This document shows, piece by piece, positions 18,201 through 26,818 of a stretch of DNA of 64,000 nt. Numbering within the stretch: the first letter of the stretch is position 1; each line of letters opens with the position of its first letter. The stretch comes from Bdellovibrio bacteriovorus W. Lineage in GTDB: Bacteria > Bdellovibrionota > Bdellovibrionia > Bdellovibrionales > Bdellovibrionaceae. Position numbers and translations under genes: made by a program. The notes under the pieces were generated by a model, which did no database searches, was not told where the DNA came from, and worked only from the letters and a program-made list of their open reading frames with translations. The stretch is from positions 558,001 through 622,000 of the forward strand of contig CP002190.1 in the NCBI GenBank assembly GCA_000525675.1, in the 5' to 3' direction.

Positions 18201-18485
18201 AATCAGAATATGGCGAACTCTCTAATTTCTGCGCCACTCCCTCCAGGGCTTAACGCTGAGGAAACCAAACAATATAAGGCGGGCGTTCAAGGCTTTGCAG
18301 AGCCGTTCAATGCCAAGGCCCGTGATAGCTTCAAATTGGCAGTTGAACGTGGTTGGGAGCTTGAAGTTTATAGCTCTTATTATCGCAACGCACTTGCCTA
18401 CATGAATAAGATTGATCCGAAGACTTATTATGACAATGGCGAACAGGCTGCAGAGATTCGTTTAATTAACTGGATAGGTCAGTAA
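15276..18485 (+). CDS. gltD: Large periplasmic TPR protein, GltD-like
   Basis: A 1069-residue exported protein, almost entirely helical repeats. After a signal peptide and a low-complexity segment, TPR units recur from about residue 110 to 900 (LWLRLAELYVEKAG, QALFFLGFNYFELGDVKKGAAYYDRL, KYAESAQVFDSFAKQNPTS, NMMFNAAILYEALGKSNDAI). GltD (AgnA) of Myxococcus is a similarly large TPR protein encoded just before gltE, as here. It is thought to form part of the periplasmic link between the inner-membrane motor and the outer membrane. The ATG may be 15276 or 15288; the latter is the first Met after the overlap with gltC. Its stop overlaps the next ATG. Confidence 0.7.
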   Translation: MRVIMKLRSHHAVITTFLVASFVTPSLEAQNKNTRGQKKTVEQLLSQARDTNRGARVQMSKTDTALPSSSLGFKQQNVTPYNLNSVKPPRSSEIVNHAPGDNKAEYERILDQQIDELYKLTQRFKTSPNRGELWLRLAELYVEKAGIIDARSQDAYDAQLRAFQSGKTKVRPKLNTTRAREYNRKAVQLYEWFQRDFPRDPKMSQALFFLGFNYFELGDVKKGAAYYDRLVKDYPRSNFVGEARFALAEYYFENEKWAQAYKEYSPLIKEKNHRLHTFALYKGAWCLFRLGKTNQAMNYLEYIIKDGKAETGDELAGKRVVNRTKLEGEALRDIVVFYAEGGSPQRAASYFRDLVGDANSYAYLERLAYQYSDRGNKDASREVFKHLIAQNPTAAKSFDFQYQIVQDYFYAKNTSRFKTELYGWIKDYDSSSPWYNANKGNKELIENSYKLRETTLRNYVLQQHQTAQNSRAAFSQGQANDGYQLYLRSFPDSALVGDMHFYYGELLYDMGKFDEAAIQYKWVVDNAPQNKFYSKSAQNLILAVERSIPSDEEMQKRVGNSLDPIPLEPKVDRFIKSGHWYIEKFPQSEKSVEIKFRIGRLYYQSNHFDEASKYFREIVQESPKTKYAEYSANLLLDIYNLKKDYVGLEKTAGELLAVPAIAGSKAGDDIRGVLENASFKRGQDLEGQKKYAESAQVFDSFAKQNPTSKLATSAQFNAGVNFERAGMNAAAIASYQTVLNSKAADSAEVRAKARRLLAKQYQDSAQFEEAAKLYLQSAKENPKDPLSTNMMFNAAILYEALGKSNDAIRAFTEFTTLNKKQADNVEVLFNMAQIHRKAGQNSAAIGKYTEYIEKGGRSQEKVVESAYWVTELNRRQKAITKSNEWRLKTLSIQKRFAPNGKGVGAGFAAKLKLEDAQQTFNEMKAVTFPADPAKQKAAADKKIALLTKLNSQLAEVIKFDSAEEIVSSLSILGEANQNMANSLISAPLPPGLNAEETKQYKAGVQGFAEPFNAKARDSFKLAVERGWELEVYSSYYRNALAYMNKIDPKTYYDNGEQAAEIRLINWIGQ

Positions 18486-19333
18486 TGAAAAAGTATTTAA
18501 TGTCCTTAAGTATTCTTGCGTTGGCTGGGTGTTCTTCGACGGGCTCGAAGCAGGCTGGAGAAGCGCCGGCACCGGTACTCTCGGTGAGCGAAGCTCCTGA
18601 GCTTACACCAGAAGGTAAAAAGGCTTTAGCTGACGAACCAGTAAGGCCCCCAGTGAAGGTACAACCTTCTCAATACGATGCTTTGAATGAAGCAATAAAG
18701 ATTCAAAGTGATGACAAAATCTACGCGGCGGCCACGCACATTCTGACGCAAACACCAGAAGATGCGAAGGCTTTGAATGCTCTGGCAATGTATCACTATA
18801 AGCGCAGTCGCTTTGATTTGGCGAAGTACCTTTTGAATAAGGCACTGACTGGTAACCCTCGGATGGCAGAACTCTACTCTAACTTAGGTGTTGTTCACTT
18901 GGCGCAATCAGAGCAACGCGAAGCTATCCAAGCTTTCCGCAAAGCTCTGGAGATCAACCGTGATGATGTTGTGGCGTCATCAAACCTTGGTGCCATTTAC
19001 GTACAAGAAAAGGATTTTGTGAAAGCAGAAATCGTTCTTGAGGTGGCGTACCGCCGTGGCGTTCGAGATGCGCGTGTTTTGAATAACTATGCCGTGGCTC
19101 TTGCTGCCAGAGGAAAGTCTGCTAAGGCTGAAGAAGTCTATAAAGCTTTACTCAAAGACAATAGCAATTTGAAAGAAGGTCTCTTTAACTACGCTATTCT
19201 CTTAGTTGAGAATATGGGGAAGTATGCAGAGGGTTTAGAGGTAATTAACAGACTAAAGTTTGTAGGTGGGCCTGCAGATAGCAGGAATAAAATTATTGCT
19301 TTGGAAAATAAGGCGAAAGCTGGTTTAAAATAG
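18485..19333 (+). CDS. gltE: TPR lipoprotein, GltE-like
   Basis: A 282-residue lipoprotein: MKKYLMSLSILALAGCSS has a clear lipobox (LAGC), with Ser after Cys, suggesting outer-membrane sorting. A proline-rich stretch (about residues 25-65) leads to four or more TPR repeats (AKALNALAMYHYKRSRFDLAKY, AELYSNLGVVHLAQSEQREAI, ASSNLGAIYVQEKDFVKAE, VLNNYAVALAARGKSAKAEE). GltE (AglT) is the TPR lipoprotein of the gliding apparatus and follows gltD in Myxococcus. The start ATG overlaps the gltD stop by one base (TAATG). Confidence 0.75.
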   Translation: MKKYLMSLSILALAGCSSTGSKQAGEAPAPVLSVSEAPELTPEGKKALADEPVRPPVKVQPSQYDALNEAIKIQSDDKIYAAATHILTQTPEDAKALNALAMYHYKRSRFDLAKYLLNKALTGNPRMAELYSNLGVVHLAQSEQREAIQAFRKALEINRDDVVASSNLGAIYVQEKDFVKAEIVLEVAYRRGVRDARVLNNYAVALAARGKSAKAEEVYKALLKDNSNLKEGLFNYAILLVENMGKYAEGLEVINRLKFVGGPADSRNKIIALENKAKAGLK

Positions 19334-19350
19334 ATAAAGGGAATCTTTAG

Positions 19351-19629
19351 ATGAGTACTTGGCGATTTTTATTAAACATTTCATTTGTCTTCGCAATTGG
19401 AATTATTGCGCAGCTATCTATTGCCCAAGATTCTGCTAAGACAGAAAGAAAAGCGACGTTGAGCTTTGAAGATGAATTGATCGAGGGATCTACTCAGAAA
19501 CCCGATTTGTTTTATCTCTTCCAAAAGAAGAACTTCAACTACAACAAGCTTATTAAAATGAGAGAAAATTTTTTACCCGAGATGAGACGTTCAACAGAAG
19601 ATATTCAGCGAGTTCGGGGTGGTAATTGA
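19351..19629 (+). CDS. gltF: Small GltF-like membrane or exported protein
   Basis: A 92-residue protein with one N-terminal hydrophobic segment (about residues 6-24; signal peptide or anchor) and a conserved-looking body: a short strand LSFEDELIEGSTQKPDLFYLF followed by L..MRENF..EM. The pattern strand, then EGxxxxP, then an L..R..F element resembles GltF of Myxococcus, which lies between gltE and gltG as here. It has no catalytic signature and may be a small structural subunit. Its TGA overlaps the TTG start of gltG. Confidence 0.6.
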   Translation: MSTWRFLLNISFVFAIGIIAQLSIAQDSAKTERKATLSFEDELIEGSTQKPDLFYLFQKKNFNYNKLIKMRENFLPEMRRSTEDIQRVRGGN

Positions 19630-21803
19630 AAGCGCCTTTAATATTTCGAATCTTTAAAAACAATCAACTAGTTGGTGTGAAGCAGTTCGATCTGGATCAG
19701 ATCGTGATTGGTCATAATGCCGACGTCAGTTTAGATCTTGAGTCGGATGAGATTTCCCCGATTCACTGTCTGATTGAGCTCCGAGACAATGGTTACTATA
19801 TCTGTGACCTTGGTTCTGCGACGGGGACCTTTAAAAACGGCCAAGCTGTTTTAGATGAGGCAATTTCATCAGGTGATGAAATTGAGTTGGGTCCTTACAA
19901 GCTTGCTTTCTTCGTTGGTGTTCCAAAGCCTCAAGTGGCTCCGAATGCAGGAGAGACTGCAGCACCAGTTGTTGAGGTAAAGCCAGTGACTGCGGCAAAG
20001 ACAGAGAAGTCTGCGCCTATGCCACCGGCAGCCGTTGTTAAAACGGAAGAAATTAAAGTTGAGCCTGTAGTTATTCCTCCTCAGATAGTTGAAGAGGAAC
20101 CTAAAAAAGAGGTTTCAGCTCCAGTAATACCGGCAGCGGTTCCATTCACGCTTCAGACTGAAACTGTGAAGGATGATAGGCCGACAATCACTGCGGCTCC
20201 TGTAAAGCCTGAAATTAAAAAAGATAGATCTGCTTACAAGAAACAAAAGACGGCGAAGACTTTTGCTCCGCCTAGTGAGATTGCGGATCTTAAATGTCAT
20301 CTAAAGCCAGGCAAGGGTGCTACAGTTGAAGTTCTAGTTGCTTGGAAAGAGCGCGTTCTTACAACGTATCATTATAAAAACGGTGATATTGCCCGTGTAA
20401 ACTCTGGCGATAAGGCAATTGCTTTACCAGATGGCATGACTCCGAAAGCCTTTCCTCTGATCGATAACTCTAAAGGTCTTAAAGTTAATACGACTGCAGG
20501 CATGAAGGTTGAGTTGGTCACAGCCAAAGCGACTCAATCCTTAGAGGAGCTTGAGTCCAATGGTAAAGCGCAAAGGGGAGGACAAGGTCACTCCATTCGC
20601 GTCGACCAGCATGAAATGCTCGTGGTTCATTTGCCAGGAGATAATTTAGTTCTTTATGTTCGTTTTGTACCTCAGGCACCTATTGTTCCTGTGATTCCTC
20701 TGATGCTTTCAGGTTCAGAGATGACAGGCTTAGTGATGTCGATCATTTTGGTGAGTTTGCTGGCACTCTATATTTCAGCAACAACACCAAAGAACTGGCA
20801 GGAGAACAAGCAGGAGGAAGTTCAGCGTATTGCGCAGGTGATTTTCAATCCGCCTCCGCCACCTGCTGAGCCAAAACCGACTCCTCCACCTCCTCAGCCG
20901 CCGCCACCACCGCCTGAGAAAACGCCACCGCCTCCGCCACAGCCTCCAAAAAAGGTCGTTGTTGCAGATAAGACTAAAGAGGCTCAGAAAAAAGGCCCTG
21001 TGTCTCAAGGGGGGCAGAAAGCTCAACTGGCAGGAAGAGCTGCTGAAGTTGCGCCAAAACCAAATGCACAAGATCGCACGAAGAAGTTTACTTCTACTCG
21101 TCAAGGTGGCGCGATTAAAACAGGAAACTCAGAAGGAGCCAATGCTCAGTCTGCGAATAAAGACTTATCAAAAGTCGGCTTATTCAGTGCCTTCGGGGGC
21201 GGTGGAAGTCGTGCGAATATTGATAAAGCATACTCGGGAGCAGGTGAAGTTTTAGGGATGGCTGATAAGGCCTCCGGAGCTTCTGGTTTCAATCAAGACA
21301 GAGCGGGTGATGATTTAGGATCACGCTTTAAAGACTCGGGTGCTGGCGGAAAAGGTACAGCTACTGAGGGGATTGCAGGCATTGGCACAAAAGGTAGAAG
21401 TACAGGGCAGTCCGCTTACGGCTCAGCAGATGGTTTTGGAAACAAAACAACTGTGGCGGTTGAAGGTGGCGGCTTTGAAGAATCTTTTGATGGAACTATT
21501 GATAAAGAAGCTATTCGTCGAGTGATTCGCGCGAAGAAACATGAACTTCAAAGCTGTTATGAGCGTGCTCTTAACTCGTTGGCAAAAGGTCAGCGCCTTG
21601 AAGGTAAAATTGTTCTTTCATGGGATATTATCGAGCGTGGCCAAGCAAGAAATGTAAAAGTAAAGAGTTCGACTTTGGATAATCGCCAAGTTGAATCTTG
21701 TATTCGTGACAGGCTGGCAAGTTGGACATTCCCAGAGCCGCCTCCAGGAATGGTGGCAGAAGTCCAAGCGTATCCGTTTGTTTTGAATGCAACTAGTAAT
21801 TAA
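19626..21803 (+). CDS. gltG: GltG-like gliding protein: FHA, membrane segment, Pro-rich linker and AgmX/PglI C-terminal domain
   Basis: A 725-residue inner-membrane protein starting at a TTG that overlaps the gltF stop. Residues about 20-95 are an FHA domain (IGHNADVSLDLESDEISPIHC, then LGSATGTFKNG). A Lys/Pro/Val-rich linker and an unassigned domain follow, then one membrane helix (about 362-386), a proline tract of the TonB type (about 408-443), a Gly/Ala/Ser-rich stretch and the AgmX/PglI C-terminal domain (about 623-722) with its two Cys residues (LQSCYERAL and VESCIRDRL). This is the domain order described for GltG, which spans the periplasm from the AglRQS motor side. The cytoplasmic FHA end could read Thr phosphorylation. 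Confidence 0.85.
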   Translation: MKAPLIFRIFKNNQLVGVKQFDLDQIVIGHNADVSLDLESDEISPIHCLIELRDNGYYICDLGSATGTFKNGQAVLDEAISSGDEIELGPYKLAFFVGVPKPQVAPNAGETAAPVVEVKPVTAAKTEKSAPMPPAAVVKTEEIKVEPVVIPPQIVEEEPKKEVSAPVIPAAVPFTLQTETVKDDRPTITAAPVKPEIKKDRSAYKKQKTAKTFAPPSEIADLKCHLKPGKGATVEVLVAWKERVLTTYHYKNGDIARVNSGDKAIALPDGMTPKAFPLIDNSKGLKVNTTAGMKVELVTAKATQSLEELESNGKAQRGGQGHSIRVDQHEMLVVHLPGDNLVLYVRFVPQAPIVPVIPLMLSGSEMTGLVMSIILVSLLALYISATTPKNWQENKQEEVQRIAQVIFNPPPPPAEPKPTPPPPQPPPPPPEKTPPPPPQPPKKVVVADKTKEAQKKGPVSQGGQKAQLAGRAAEVAPKPNAQDRTKKFTSTRQGGAIKTGNSEGANAQSANKDLSKVGLFSAFGGGGSRANIDKAYSGAGEVLGMADKASGASGFNQDRAGDDLGSRFKDSGAGGKGTATEGIAGIGTKGRSTGQSAYGSADGFGNKTTVAVEGGGFEESFDGTIDKEAIRRVIRAKKHELQSCYERALNSLAKGQRLEGKIVLSWDIIERGQARNVKVKSSTLDNRQVESCIRDRLASWTFPEPPPGMVAEVQAYPFVLNATSN

Positions 21804-21860
21804 TTTTTAAATACGACTGACAAAGTTAGCAGTTGTAATAAGTTTTTAAGGAGGAGTTCC

Positions 21861-22526
21861 GTGAACCCAACAGCAGCAGTAGACAACATGAATTTCATCC
21901 AGCGTGCTTTCGCTGAGGGTGGTTTCGTCATGTACATTATCGCGGTTATAGGTATTTTAGCCCTATTCGTGATCGTGGATAGATTGATGAAAATGAAAAA
22001 CCTTTCAGTGGATAAAAAAGAATTCACGGATCAGGTATTCCGTATGGTTGTAGCGGGCGATATCCGCCAAGCAATCAGCTATTGCGATGCTCGTCCAGCT
22101 CCTCTTACAAACACTGTGAAAGCAGGGTTGGTTCAGGCGATGAATAAGCGCCCTGACGAAGAAGTACAAGTAGCTATGGATGCAGCAGTTATGCGTGAGA
22201 TGCCGAGAGTTGAGGGTTGGACTTCATTCTTAGCAGTTTTTGGTAACGTTGCGGTACTTGCGGGTCTTCTAGGAACGATCATCGGTATGATCGGTTCATT
22301 CCGTGCGGTTGCAGCGGCTGACCCAGCGACAAAAGCTTTAGAACTTTCTAAAGGTATTTCACATGCCTTGAACTGTACGGCTTTTGGTCTTTTAGTAGCG
22401 ATCATTTCAATCGTTGCTTATGGTCTTTTCCAACATCGCATTCAGCAAACAGAGAATGAAGTTGTTGAAACAAGCATGAGTCTTTTGAACTTGGTTGTTG
22501 CGAACAGAGATAAAATTAAAGACTAG
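21861..22526 (+). CDS. aglR: AglR-like motor protein (TolQ/ExbB/MotA family)
   Basis: A 221-residue proton-channel subunit with three membrane segments (about residues 18-38, 115-140 and 158-180) and the family signature GLLGTIIGMIGSF. It starts at GTG with a very strong AAGGAGGAG ribosome binding site, stronger than its neighbours, consistent with the high TolQ:TolR ratio of such motors. Two TolR/ExbD-type genes follow directly. In Myxococcus AglR with AglQ and AglS forms the proton-driven motor of focal-adhesion gliding; the location right after gltG supports that role over Tol-Pal or ExbBD. The 57-base gap before it may hold a weak internal promoter. Confidence 0.85.
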   Translation: MNPTAAVDNMNFIQRAFAEGGFVMYIIAVIGILALFVIVDRLMKMKNLSVDKKEFTDQVFRMVVAGDIRQAISYCDARPAPLTNTVKAGLVQAMNKRPDEEVQVAMDAAVMREMPRVEGWTSFLAVFGNVAVLAGLLGTIIGMIGSFRAVAAADPATKALELSKGISHALNCTAFGLLVAIISIVAYGLFQHRIQQTENEVVETSMSLLNLVVANRDKIKD

Positions 22527-22543
22527 TTCAGTCGAGGTTAAAA

Positions 22544-23014
22544 ATGGCTCAAATTGAGGGCGGAAAAGGCAGACAAAGGAATATCGAGTTAAACCTCGTT
22601 CCCTTTATCGATTTGATGAGCGTACTTATTACGTTTCTTCTTATCACTGCCGTTTGGACCCAAGTTTCGATGATTCAAATTGGTAGCTCACTTTACGGTA
22701 AGAAGTCTGAATCTCAGCCATCTCCGACTCCTCCTCCGAATGCGGACGTGGTTTTGAAAGTGGATGTAAAGGAAGGCGGCTACGTATTAACAGTTGGAAG
22801 ACAGATTATCAGTCTGCCAATGGTTGATAATCAATTTGATGAAGAGGGCTTGGTGGCTCAACTTCAAAGAGTGAAGCAGCTTTATCCAGAAAAAGTAGAT
22901 GCTGTAGTGAGCGTTGCTGACGTGATTCCGTATGAACAGTTGATTCGTGCAATGGATAACTGTCTCTCCGCGGGGTTCTCAGCGATCTCTGTTGCAACAG
23001 GGGGGCCTAACTAA
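22544..23014 (+). CDS. aglQ: AglQ-like motor subunit (ExbD/TolR family)
   Basis: A 156-residue protein with one N-terminal membrane helix carrying the proton-binding Asp23 in LVPFIDLMSVLITFLL, the ExbD/TolR signature, and a periplasmic C-terminal domain preceded by a short proline tract. It follows aglR by 17 bases and its stop TAA overlaps the ATG of the next gene. The aglQ/aglS labels follow the usual order aglR-aglQ-aglS; the two could be exchanged. Confidence 0.75.
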   Translation: MAQIEGGKGRQRNIELNLVPFIDLMSVLITFLLITAVWTQVSMIQIGSSLYGKKSESQPSPTPPPNADVVLKVDVKEGGYVLTVGRQIISLPMVDNQFDEEGLVAQLQRVKQLYPEKVDAVVSVADVIPYEQLIRAMDNCLSAGFSAISVATGGPN

Positions 23015-23604
23015 TGGCAATTTTTAGACCTGGTGAGAGACATCGTTATCACAATATTTTAAGTAAAAGAAAAGGTAAGAGAGACGTTACCGCATTGCTG
23101 TCGCTAACTGCGATGGTCGATATGTTTACCGTTCTTGTGATCTTTCTTTTGCAAAACTACAATACAACGGGTGAGATTCTTTACATTCCGAAGGAAGTCG
23201 TACTTCCGAAGGCAAGCAGCGTTCGAGAATTGAAGCCTTCTCATGTTGTGACGATTTCAAATAAAGAAGTGTTGCTCGACAAAACGGCTGTCGCTTCGTA
23301 CGACGACGTCTTGGCTGCTGAGGATTGGAATCTTGAGGGATTGAAGACTCAGTTACAAGAGGCTTTGGCTCAGTCTAAAGCAGAGCAGGAAAGCAAACTG
23401 CAACACAAAATTCGCGACGCTGTAGAGTCGACTCGTGGTGAGACTGATGAAGATCCGAATCAATGGAGCAAGGTGACCATTCAAGCTGACAAAGATGTGG
23501 ATTTTCTTACGATCAAAAAAGTACTTTATACGGTGACTGAAGCTGGAGCTGGTGAAATTAATTTCGCAGTGACTAAAGTCGTTCAAGAATCGACTTCCAA
23601 CTAA
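23014..23604 (+). CDS. aglS: AglS-like motor subunit (ExbD/TolR family)
   Basis: A 196-residue second ExbD/TolR-type protein. The membrane helix includes Asp36 (TAMVDMFTVLVIFLL). The periplasmic part is longer than in AglQ, with a charged Gln/Glu/Lys stretch at about residues 110-140 that is probably coiled coil. Two different ExbD-like subunits with one TolQ-like subunit is the AglRQS composition and differs from a standard TolQRA or ExbBD set. The last gene of the gliding block, followed after 23 bases by LPS-export genes on the same strand. Confidence 0.75.
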   Translation: MAIFRPGERHRYHNILSKRKGKRDVTALLSLTAMVDMFTVLVIFLLQNYNTTGEILYIPKEVVLPKASSVRELKPSHVVTISNKEVLLDKTAVASYDDVLAAEDWNLEGLKTQLQEALAQSKAEQESKLQHKIRDAVESTRGETDEDPNQWSKVTIQADKDVDFLTIKKVLYTVTEAGAGEINFAVTKVVQESTSN

Positions 23605-23627
23605 AATTCAGTTAGTCTTGGAAGTCT

Positions 23628-24647
23628 ATGTCAAAATATAAGAACCTCATATTCATAGCATTGTTAGCGATACTATTCGTTGAGGTTCTTATTATCTTCC
23701 CCTCGAAATTAGAACATGAAGATGAAGCTGAAGTTCGTGCTCGTGTCGAGGCTCAGAAGCAAGAGCAAAGAGTTGAACAGGAGCGGCTTGCAAACGGTGG
23801 CAAGCCCCGTGAAAGTGACAACTTAGCTGAGCAAAAAATGGAAGGTGTCCATCTGGTTGAAAGCCAGCAAGGGACAAGGGATTGGGAGCTTTTTGCCAAG
23901 GCCGCTGAAGGCAGTCACAATGCGGGCAACTGGAAACTCAGTGATGTAAAAGTCTATTTTTACAACAATGAGAAGGTTGAATTCACGGTGACAGGGGACA
24001 CGGGTTCGATTGATGCGAAATCTAAAGACTTAAGTATCATAGGTAATGTAGTAACTAAATCCGAGAATGGATATTCATTTAAAACTCCTTCGGTCTTTTA
24101 CTCCTCAGATAAACGCATCATCACAAGCCCTCAAGAAGTGATCATGCAGGGGCCGAGAGATAAGGCAACTCATGGCATGAGTTTAAAGGGACAAAGGATG
24201 CAAGTCTTTGTTGATCAGTCTAAAATGGTTATCAAAGATAAAGTTTCTGCAACAAAGCCGGAAAAAGACGGCAAGAGTATCCAAGTTGTTGCAGATGGGG
24301 CCGAGTTTAGCGGTAGAAATCGGGAAGCTAAATTTTTAGGCTCTGTAAGAATGAGTTATGACAATATGAAGTTGGAAGGGCCCGAGGCTTCTTTCGTTTA
24401 CAGTAAAGCAACAGACATTTTAGACTCTATCCGTATTAACGGGGGAGTGAAGGTCAGCGATGTGGATAAATTTGCCACTGCTGAAAGTGTTAATTTTGAT
24501 TTATTATCAGATCAGTATGTTTTCAAAGGACGCCCTAAGGTCATCCAGGGAAATGACGAACTCACTGGCGAAGAAATTGTTTTCTTAGACGGTGGAAAGA
24601 AAGTTCGTGTGGACCGAGTTCGTGCGAAAGTGGAGAATAAAGATTAA
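23628..24647 (+). CDS. LPS export protein, LptC-LptA fusion
   Basis: A 339-residue bitopic protein with an N-terminal membrane helix (about 7-23), a charged linker (30-70), an LptC-like periplasmic beta-jellyroll (about 75-190) and a second jellyroll of OstA/LptA type (about 200-335; [21 protein letters not shown], then [21 protein letters not shown]). LptC is normally about 190 residues and LptA about 180 and separate, so this looks like a fusion that would build the first part of the periplasmic LPS bridge in one chain. The neighbouring lptB supports the function. The stop overlaps the lptB ATG. Confidence 0.8.
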   Translation: MSKYKNLIFIALLAILFVEVLIIFPSKLEHEDEAEVRARVEAQKQEQRVEQERLANGGKPRESDNLAEQKMEGVHLVESQQGTRDWELFAKAAEGSHNAGNWKLSDVKVYFYNNEKVEFTVTGDTGSIDAKSKDLSIIGNVVTKSENGYSFKTPSVFYSSDKRIITSPQEVIMQGPRDKATHGMSLKGQRMQVFVDQSKMVIKDKVSATKPEKDGKSIQVVADGAEFSGRNREAKFLGSVRMSYDNMKLEGPEASFVYSKATDILDSIRINGGVKVSDVDKFATAESVNFDLLSDQYVFKGRPKVIQGNDELTGEEIVFLDGGKKVRVDRVRAKVENKD

Positions 24648-25369
24648 TGAGCCTATTGACGATTCAAAACATTTCCAAAACGTATAAAAAGCGACAAGTT
24701 GTAGGTGGGGTTTCCTTCTCAGTAGAATCCGGGCAAGTTGTGGGGTTGTTAGGTCCCAATGGTGCCGGAAAGACCACTTCTTTCTATATGGTTGTTGGTT
24801 TGGTTCAATCCGATTCAGGCTCGATTCAGATTGATGAGCTCGATATTTCTAAAGAGCCAATGTATAAGAGAGCCCGCGTAGGCCTTTCCTATTTAGCTCA
24901 AGAACCGAGTATTTTCCGCAAGCTGACCGTCTCTGAGAATATTATTGTTGCACTAGAGGCGCATGGATATTCTGGCTCGCAACGAGCGGAGCGTCTTGAG
25001 CAATTGATTGCTGATTTTAAAATTGGTCATATCCGAGATAGTTACGGATATGCACTGTCTGGTGGTGAGCGCCGTCGTGTTGAGATTGCACGTGCACTTG
25101 CTGGAGAACCAAAATTTTTATTATTGGACGAACCCTTTGCGGGAATTGACCCAATTGCGGTTGCAGACATTCAAGGAATTATTCTCGAGCTTAAGGCCAA
25201 AGGTATAGGAGTTTTGATCACCGATCATAACGTTCGTGAGACTTTAGGCATTTGCGATTATGCTTATATTCTAAAGGATGGTAAAATCCAAGTGAGCGGA
25301 AGCTCCGACGAAATTGCAAATTCTGATGTTGCCCGTAAGTTTTACCTGGGCGAGAACTTTAAACTTTAA
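24647..25369 (+). CDS. lptB: LPS export ABC transporter ATP-binding protein
   Basis: Cytoplasmic ATPase of the LptB2FG extractor that drives lipopolysaccharide from the inner membrane into the periplasmic bridge. The 240-residue protein has Walker A GPNGAGKT, a Q-loop in LAQEPSIF, signature [15 protein letters not shown], Walker [14 protein letters not shown], and the H-loop His in [11 protein letters not shown]; the phrase [12 protein letters not shown] is characteristic of LptB. It starts one base into the stop of the LptC-LptA gene and precedes rpoN by 12 bases, the conserved lptB-rpoN-hpf order of proteobacteria. Confidence 0.95.
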   Translation: MSLLTIQNISKTYKKRQVVGGVSFSVESGQVVGLLGPNGAGKTTSFYMVVGLVQSDSGSIQIDELDISKEPMYKRARVGLSYLAQEPSIFRKLTVSENIIVALEAHGYSGSQRAERLEQLIADFKIGHIRDSYGYALSGGERRRVEIARALAGEPKFLLLDEPFAGIDPIAVADIQGIILELKAKGIGVLITDHNVRETLGICDYAYILKDGKIQVSGSSDEIANSDVARKFYLGENFKL

Positions 25370-25381
25370 GAAAGGACTTTC

Positions 25382-26815
25382 ATGGCTTTACGACAGACGA
25401 TGAACCTGAGTCAGTCTCTGGTCATCACTCCACAGCTTCAGCAGGCGATTAAGTTACTTCAGATGTCGCGTATGGAGTTGGAGACTGCTGTTCGTTCTGA
25501 GCTTGAAGAAAATCCAATTCTTGAAGAAGCAGAAGTTCTTAGAGAAGAAGATATTCAACGCACAAAAGAAGCTTCTACAGATGTTGAACACTCTGAAGCT
25601 CCAGCCTCCCAAGACGTGCAAGATCCCCAAAAACAAGATGAATTCGAATGGGAAAGTTACATTGAGGCCAATCAAAAACCGCCTCAATCAGGTATGGCAG
25701 GTTCCGAAGAAATCATGAACTATGAGAACGTCATTACGGCTTCTCAAACTCTTCATGATCATCTTTATTGGCAAGTTAAAATGAATGGCTTTTCTGAAGA
25801 AGAAGAGTTAGCCGCTGATGCGCTGATTGGTGCCATTGATGATGATGGTTACATCAAAACTCCCCTTGAACAGATTGCAGAAGAAGAAAAAGTAGAGTTA
25901 GGTCTTTTAGAAGACACTCTGACTTTGATTCACGAGTTTGATCCTCCAGGTGTCGGTGCGCGAAATTTACGAGAGTGCCTTTTAATTCAGGCTAAGCATC
26001 TTGAAGAAGATACCCACGACCTTGTTAATCTCATCAACAATCACCTCAAAGAGCTTGAAAAAAAGAACTACGAAGCGATTGCTAAGGCATTAAATAAAGA
26101 TGTCGAAGACGTTATTGAGATGTGTAAAATTATTTACGCCATGGACCCGAAGCCGGGACGTGCGTTCGTTAGCAACGACACTCACTATGTTTCTCCAGAT
26201 GTTTATGTGTATAAGGTTGGGGATGACTATGTAGTCTCTTTAAATGAAGATGGTTTGCCACGTTTAAAGATTTCTAACTTTTATAAAAACATGCTGAAGA
26301 GTGGTCGTTCGACGGGTGATAAAACGCAAGACTACATTCAAGAAAAGCTTCGTTCTGCAGTTTGGTTGATTAAATCCATCCACCAAAGGCAGCGTACGAT
26401 TTATAAAGTTGCAGAGTCGATCGTAAAGCATCAATTAGAGTTCTTTGAAAAAGGCTCAGAGTTCTTAAAGCCAATGGTTTTAAGAGATATCGCCAACGAT
26501 ATTGGGATGCATGAATCTACGGTCAGTCGTGTTACAACGGCTAAGTACATGCACACTCCGCAAGGGATTTACGAGCTGAAATACTTCTTCAACTCCGGCA
26601 TCAGTTCTTCGGATGGGGATTCTTTAGCCAGCGAATCGGTCAAAATTAAAATCAAAGATCTTGTTGCTAAGGAAAATCCAAAAAGTCCACTTTCCGATCA
26701 GAAGATAGTCGATCTGCTGAAGCAAGATGGAATTCAAATTGCGCGTAGAACGGTTGCTAAATACCGTGACGTTCTAAAGATACTCCCATCGTCTCAACGC
26801 AAAAAATACTTCTAA
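25382..26815 (+). CDS. rpoN: RNA polymerase sigma-54 factor
   Basis: Alternative sigma factor that needs AAA+ activators such as the protein at 4997-6226. The 477-residue product has the Gln/Leu-rich region I (MNLSQSLVITPQLQQAIKLL), an acidic region II (about residues 45-105), the core-binding domain, the helix-turn-helix (DIANDIGMHESTVSRVTTAKY) and the RpoN box written ARRTVAKYR near the C-terminus, which contacts the -24 element. The usual SMRREF-type end is replaced by PSSQRKKYF. The stop is the left edge of a large inverted repeat. Confidence 0.97.
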   Translation: MALRQTMNLSQSLVITPQLQQAIKLLQMSRMELETAVRSELEENPILEEAEVLREEDIQRTKEASTDVEHSEAPASQDVQDPQKQDEFEWESYIEANQKPPQSGMAGSEEIMNYENVITASQTLHDHLYWQVKMNGFSEEEELAADALIGAIDDDGYIKTPLEQIAEEEKVELGLLEDTLTLIHEFDPPGVGARNLRECLLIQAKHLEEDTHDLVNLINNHLKELEKKNYEAIAKALNKDVEDVIEMCKIIYAMDPKPGRAFVSNDTHYVSPDVYVYKVGDDYVVSLNEDGLPRLKISNFYKNMLKSGRSTGDKTQDYIQEKLRSAVWLIKSIHQRQRTIYKVAESIVKHQLEFFEKGSEFLKPMVLRDIANDIGMHESTVSRVTTAKYMHTPQGIYELKYFFNSGISSSDGDSLASESVKIKIKDLVAKENPKSPLSDQKIVDLLKQDGIQIARRTVAKYRDVLKILPSSQRKKYF

Positions 26816-26818
26816 GGC

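Noticed and set aside
20775-21104. Minus-strand ORF rich in Arg, Trp and Leu opposite gltG
   Set aside because: It is the antisense reading of the proline tract codons of gltG.
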